The position numbers and the translations under genes were made by a program. From Gautieria morchelliformis (lineage: Eukaryota; Basidiomycota; Agaricomycetes; Gomphales; Gomphaceae), in the NCBI GenBank assembly GCA_015179125.1, contig WHVA01000076.1, positions 236,069 through 300,068 of the forward strand: a stretch of DNA of 64,000 nt. Direction: 5' to 3'. Shown in pieces: positions 58,577 through 64,000 of the stretch. The notes under the pieces are model-generated. The model did no database searches. It had not been told where the DNA came from and saw only the letters and a program-made list of their open reading frames with translations. Within the stretch, counting starts at the first letter, position 1. Each line of letters begins with the position of its first letter.

Positions 58577-59876
58577 TCCATTATCTATCTAATTTTTGAG
58601 ATCAGTCCAAACATCCGCACAACATAGTGGTGTGCTGCACACCTGATTCCGCTCACCCATGCTCTCAGAATGCTGACCTCTGCAGAGGTTAGGGCGGAAA
58701 CTTGATGGGTTGACCTCTTCCAAAAACAACACGCCACCGGGGGTCAGAAGGAGAGCGAGAAGAACCTCCCACTATGTGGTTGTTTTTGCTATTGTGCGAA
58801 ACCCTGATTGATATGAAGCCATGCCATGAAACCATCACACTCACCAGCAGAACTAGAGGGTTGGTCGCGACGTTCGGGTGTCTCGATCAGTGTAATCTTC
58901 AAGATTAGAATCCCGGCCGCACGTCGAACTGATAGTGAGCATTTGACCCTATCATAATACGACCGCTCATGGTCTGAGTAGTTTTCTTAGAGTACGACCA
59001 TTCAAGCTCACTCGCAGAGCTCTTTCAGGTCAGAATGATATTCATTCATTAGCTGGGATTCAGTGGCATCCATGGGGTCATGGAAGACATGCAGTGTGTT
59101 TTCAATCGCTCTTCCACTGGACAGTGTGAAGCCAGGTCGGTCAATACAGTTAGAGGAGCATCGACACATTATATTACTCATCAATGGTGGCTTCCTCCTG
59201 TAAGTCATGCTTCTCTGGTTTGCACCTGTCCTATGGTGGCCATGCATGGGGCGAGTACTATAGAGGCTGGGCTTCTCAGGTTCCTGTTTCTTTTTGTTTT
59301 TCTTTATGACCTGATTGTGTGTCTTTTGGGGCGGGGCCCTATATTTGATGGTCATTACAGGCCCCAGTTTGACAAAGTTTTATAAGTACCTAGTACTGTA
59401 TCTGCTTTGGCACCTTGAGCACTTTCCCACCAAGCCTGCAAGTGCACCCAACACCATTTGTACATAGTAATATCCTAAGCTTGCACACCACAATTTCCTG
59501 CCTTGCTAACACCCCGCTTCTGCGCCCACTTCTGCACTGGGTGATGTGTCACTTGTGGAGCTCATCACTTATTCTCTTTGGAGGCTTTTCCTTCGCTCCA
59601 TTTCCTGAAGGGCCTGGAGTGTCCAGAGTTCTTCGGGTGGCACTGGGATTTGCGCCCGGACTGGTTTCACCGTGGACGAGGGCAACTCTGTTAGCAAGGA
59701 CCCTTTCTCAGAGAATGAGTCATCGTTGGGTGGCTGGAGGGGATGCATGATTCAAGATTGCTGGGCCTATAGGTAAAGATCGGTGAAGGGCAAAGCAAAG
59801 GCTGACGAGGGCATGCCTGTCAATCCAGAATCCTATATTAGAACCGAAGCAATGCTGTGCAGATATTGTTACGACC
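58577..59876. other. Intergenic upstream of WD40 array, no gene seen
   Basis: The linker before the WD40 repeats (58480-58545) has a degenerate second copy at about 58665-58735 (ctcagaatgctgacctctgc... ggttgacctcttcc). Beyond that I see only weak ORFs on both strands at 59008-59385 with no motif. No NLR ATPase signature was found. Confidence 0.45.
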
Positions 59877-60559
59877 TTTCATTTCCGACTTCCGACCCTC
59901 AGTTCCGCCATACATTCCGCCTCTCCAATAGTTCCGCCACACGTTCCGCCCCTCCGACATTTCCGCCATTCCGCCCCTTGTACATTTCCCTTGTTCTTTC
60001 GACTCTATTACTCGGACCCACCGGATCTACCTCGCCATTCATCAAAACCATATATCCGGTCACCCTTGTAGTTCGTTGTCAGATATGTTTTCCCGACCCC
60101 TTGTTCTTTGCCATTTGTTCTACCTTACCCTGAACCCCCCTTGTAGTCCCATTGTTCCCAGTTAGTTAGTTCTCACACATTGTACTCGACTTCCGCTTCC
60201 TCCGGAATTTGCTTAGTACAACACCATTACTTGTTGCTCTGCGCTTTGTATAAAACCCCCCTCATGTATGTCTGTTATTCTGCAATCAGATAATCACCTT
60301 CGATACTTGATTTCCTTCGCTCCATCTCCTGTTCTTAGCACAGCGAGTCTAGTAAGACCTCAGTCTCTCTCTCAGCCTTCCGTCTTCCGCCTTCCGCCTC
60401 ATTTCCGACTCAAGTTCCGACCAAACCTCTGGGGCAGTACTTTCCGACTTCCGGCTCATTCCGAAATACCTAGGACGATAGTTCATTGGGGGCGCAACCT
60501 ATAAGTTGAAGCCGCTGTCCTTTCCAGTTCCGACTTAGTGGAAATCTCGATACGTAACA
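59877..60559 (+). repeat. Element 3 left LTR, 683 bp
   Basis: The ends are a perfect 7-bp inverted repeat, TGTTACG and CGTAACA. The first third is crowded with ttccgac and ttccgcc words. A TATA-like gtataaaacc lies at about 60248. Confidence 0.8.
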
Positions 60560-60592
60560 GTATTATCTGATTCCCACCCGATAACTATCACT

Positions 60593-62060
60593 ATGCCTCC
60601 TCGTACCACAGCTACTTCAGCTCGAGCAGGAGCTGTCGAAGCTCTCTCTTATTTTGGCAATCTTAGATCCGCAGCACCAAGGCACGCGGAACCCTCCAGC
60701 AGCTCTCGTGCCGACGATGAGCTTTCCGATGCTTTTCCGCAACGTTTCGAAGAAGTTCCCGACGCTAATCCCGACGACAATCCCGACTACGACGGGAATT
60801 CGACGAGTAGCAGCGGCGAACAAACAGCAGCGTCATTCCGACGCCCAGCTCCACCACCACCACCTCCACCAGGACCACCTCCAGGCGGCCTCCAGGCGGC
60901 CCTCATGGCGGCCCACCCGGCGGTCCCCCAGGCGGTCCTCCCGGCGGTCCTCCACCTCCAATTCCACCTCAGATTCCTGCCAACCCAGTTCCGCCCGCGC
61001 CAGTTCCGGATCTTGCACAAGCCATCGCCATGCTAGCCGGACAACTCCAGCGCCCGGCCCAAGCACCACCACGCCCCAAGACAAAGGTCCGCGAACCAGA
61101 TCAGTTCGACGGTTCCGACCCCAAGAAGCTCCAGCCATTTCTGGTTCAGCTTCAACTCAATTTCCGTGATCGACCCGACGCCTTTCCCGATGACGAACGA
61201 AAGGTCAATTATGCCCTTTCCTATCTCCGAGGCACGGCGCTCGACTATTTCGAACCCGCCCTCATGGATCTGTTCGCTCTCGTCGACTGGGCCGACGATT
61301 ACACCAATTTCATTTCCGAACTCCGCAGCAACTTCGGACCATTTGATATGGAAGCCGATGCGGAAAACGAACTCGATAAGCTTCGCATGAAAGACATTCA
61401 TAAGATAGCTAAATATATCGTCACGTTTCAGCAGCTCGCTCCTCGAGTCCAATGGGGAGAAGCCGCACTCCGACGCCAGTTTTACATGGGCTTGCCACCC
61501 CGCATCAAGGATGAAATTGCCCGCGTCGGAAAACCCGCCACCCTTACCGACCTCCGCAACCTCGCCCAATCCATCGATTCGCGCTACTGGGAAAGACACT
61601 CCGAGATTGCTCGTGAAACATCCACCCAGAGCAAGAACGACAAGTCTTCCGACAAGAAGTCTGATAAAGACAAGAAGAAGACCAATTCCGGAAACACCAA
61701 CTCCGGAAACAACAACAACAACAGTTCCGGATCCAACTCCGGCAACCGGAACAACAACAACACCCCTCGGAACAACCAGGCCTCTGGTTCTAACACCAAT
61801 GCCCGGAAGAGCACCCCGGATCTTTCCGACAAACTTGGGAAAGACGGAAACTAACCCCTGTAGAACGCCAGCGTCGCATGGACAACAACCTTTGCCTCTT
61901 CTGCGGCAAAGGAGGTCACGTCGCTCGCGACTGCACTCGCGCTTCCGCCTCCGCTGCTAAGGCCAAAGGCCGCGCAGCAAAGACGGAAGAGAAATCCGAA
62001 GCGGTTCCCACTGCGGATTCAAAAAATAGTCAGCAGTCCTCCGGCCTCCGCACGAGCTGA
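60593..62060 (+). pseudogene. Element 3 gag, frameshifted
   Basis: ATG 60593 opens MPPRTTATSARAGAVEALSY. A Pro/Gly-rich run loses frame near 60888. The capsid region (61030-61854) reads FDGSDPKKLQPFLVQL and LDYFEPALMDLF, then an Asn/Ser-rich linker. A one-base loss near 61850 separates it from LTPVERQRRMDNN and the zinc knuckle CLFCGKGGHVARDC. Confidence 0.87.
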
Positions 62061-64000
62061 GGGCTGTGTTGACCCCATTCGTGCGACAAACGAGGTTAAA
62101 CTCAACGCATCCGCTCTTTCGTCCTCCGACTCTCTCTCTGTTCCGCTCACTTCCGACACCATTTCCGCACCCCCGTTTACAGCACTGGTCGACTCCGGTT
62201 CGACTCATTGTTTCCTCGATTCCGACTTTGTTTTGAAACATAAACTTCCGACCCGCAACATTCCGACTATTCCGCTCCGCCTTTTCGACGGGTCTTCCAA
62301 CACGGGAATTTCCCAAGTTGTAGATCTGTCTATCCGTTTCGCTACTGGGGACAACCATGAAGTTACGTTTTACGTTACTTCCGCTAGGACACAATTGGCT
62401 CACCCGATATAATCCGTCGATTAACTGGGCATTGGGCCAAATACAGTTCCGTACCCCGGATCAACTTCCGTCTATTCCGACGTCTTCTGCAAAGATGGCT
62501 CAGGCCTCTTCCGCAACTCCGCTCGTGGATTCAGTTCCGCACTCCGGTCCGCTTTAGCACCTCCGCCCCTCGAAGCTCCTCGAATTGCGCTCGTTTCCGC
62601 CACCGCTTTCCGCGTATTGCAACGGCAAGATGATACGACCGTCTTCCAGCTTCACCTCTCCGATTCGGCTTCAGTCAAGGCTCGTTCCGCCTCGACTTCC
62701 GCTCCGGTCGACATGAGCTCAGTTCCGGACGAATATCGTGACTTCCCGGACGTGTTCAATAAGGCCAAAGCCGACAAACCTGCTGAACATCGACCTTACG
62801 ACTTGAAGATAGATTTGGAAGAAGGAGCATCTCCACCCCTTGGACCGATCTACTCTCTTTTCGCAAAGTGAACTCCTAACTCTCCGAGAGTTCGTCGATG
62901 AACATCTCAACATGGGCTTTATCCGCCCTTCGCTGTCTCCGCACGGCGCTCCGGTCCTCTTCGTCAAGAAGAAGGATGGATCTCTCCGCCTCTGCGTCGA
63001 TTTCCGCGGACTCAATGCCCTCACTAAAAAGGACAAATATCCGCTTCCGCGCATTTCCGATTTACTCGGACACTCCCCGCAGGGCGAAGATCTACACCAA
63101 AAATTGACCTCCGGCACGCTTATCACCTTGTCCGCATCCGGGAAGGTGACGAGTGGAAAACCACCTTCCGCACCCGCTACGGTGCCTTTGAGTGGACTGT
63201 CATGCCTTTTGGTCTAACCAACGCTCCCGCCGCTTTTCAGCGATTCATGAACGACGTATTTTCCGACCTCCTCGACGTATGCGTTCTAGTCTACATTGAC
63301 GACATCCTCATCTATTCCGACACACCGGAAAAACATCGGGGACATGTCCGCGAAGTACTCCGCCGCCTACGCAAACACCATCTCTACGCAAAAGCAGAGA
63401 AATGCGAATGGCATCGCGACCACGGTCGAATACCTCGGCTACATCCTCTCTCCAACAGGTCTTACCATGGCAGAGGACAAGGTCAAGGCAATTCAAGAAT
63501 GGCCGGAACCCCGACGTGTTAAGGATGTGCAGTCTTTCCTTGGCTTCGCCAACTTTTACCGACGTTTCATTTATAATTTTTCCGACATTACTGTTCCGCT
63601 CACGCGTCTCACCAGAAAGGGTGCCCCATGGAATTTCACACCGGAATGCCGTTCCGCATTTGAAGCCCTCAAATCGGCCTTCACCACGGCTCCCATACTC
63701 GGTTTCTGGATTCCTGATGCCCAACTTGTACTCGAAACCGACGCTTCTGACTACGCGCTAGCCGCCATTCTTTCCATCATTTCACCCGACGACGGAGAAA
63801 TTCATCCGATCGCCTTTCATTCCCGCACCTTTTCCGCCCCGGAACTCAACTACGACGTCCACGATAAGAACTACTTGCGATTTTCGAAGCCTTCAAAATC
63901 TGGAGACTTACCTCAAAGGTCCAACTTTATCCGATCGACGTTGTAACGGATCATAAGAACCTTGAGTATTTTGCAACCACTAAGATTTTGACTCGCCGTC
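62061..64000 (+). pseudogene. Element 3 pol: protease, RT, start of RNase H, broken
   Basis: The protease ALVDSGSTHCFLDSDF lies near 62182. A small deletion joins TFYVT to LGHNWLTRYNPSINW near 62380. RT begins [20 protein letters not shown] near 62865 after a frameshift, changes frame near 63080 and carries an intact YIDD at 63292-63303. It shifts again near 63415 (to [20 protein letters not shown]). RNase H shows LETDASDYALAAIL, then a shift near 63875, and the window ends in DHKNLEYF. Confidence 0.88.

Larger units (their letters stand above)
59877..64000 (+). mobile_element. Element 3: Ty3/gypsy retrotransposon, right end outside window
   Basis: The left LTR is followed by gag with zinc knuckle, aspartic protease, RT and the start of RNase H, which runs off the window. 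It belongs to a gypsy lineage different from elements 1 and 2 by its gag (LDYFEPALMD), LTR and RT ([10 protein letters not shown]). At least five frameshifts and one deletion make it inactive. The 3' LTR and target duplication cannot be seen; the left flank is gatat. Confidence 0.9.

Overview
The window looks like genomic DNA of an agaricomycete (basidiomycete) fungus. The single-copy genes are split by many GT-AG introns of about 48-70 nt. They encode typical eukaryotic and fungal proteins (SNF2/STH1 remodeller, Dbp3, Kes1-type OSBP, Ku80, thaumatin-like protein, CofD-like protein). The repeats are chromodomain Ty3/gypsy elements and a WD40 array of the kind common in mushroom-forming fungi. 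The species cannot be fixed from sequence alone.

1-11.8 kb: small secreted proteins and singletons. A glycine-rich secreted protein runs in from the left edge. A ten-exon CofD-like gene (minus) carries one frameshift in its GGTG motif. A tandem duplication of about 2.4 kb then gives two copies of a minus-strand secreted-peptide gene. A ten-exon thaumatin-like protein (minus) follows. The secreted peptides, with a fourth copy at 25.6 kb, share a signal peptide, a GELT-x-P-x-x-GGTF-x-DF motif and a phase-1 intron just behind it.

11.8-24.6 kb: a compact same-strand block of four housekeeping genes: SNF2/STH1 ATPase with bromodomain, DBP3, KES1-type oxysterol-binding protein and KU80. All four models close in frame from start to stop. 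They do not form one pathway; they share nuclear and DNA/RNA maintenance themes except for the lipid-transfer gene.

24.6-29 kb: the fourth secreted peptide, one unrecognised two-exon gene and sparse sequence with a long hairpin.

29-48 kb: nested retrotransposons. An old minus-strand spliced gene of unknown function is cut by two LTR elements: element 1 (29072-35739, 494-bp LTRs, target duplication ATTTC) and element 2 (36375-45988, 213-bp LTRs, target duplication AGCCT). Each element carries its own nested solo LTR with a perfect 5-bp target duplication. Element 2 has an extra third ORF behind pol. Its gag, pol and third ORF are packed with perfect short hairpins, which is the most unusual signal in the window.

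48-55.5 kb: GC-rich sequence without domains, a shred of an element-2 relative, a solo-LTR-like block and a decayed copia pol (minus).

55.5-58.6 kb: a 22-repeat WD40 array (minus) broken by one stop codon, with no NACHT or other effector domain seen.

59.9-64 kb: the left part of a third gypsy element with frameshifted gag and pol, running off the right edge. Exon boundaries were read by hand from splice consensus and family motifs; no database search was possible.
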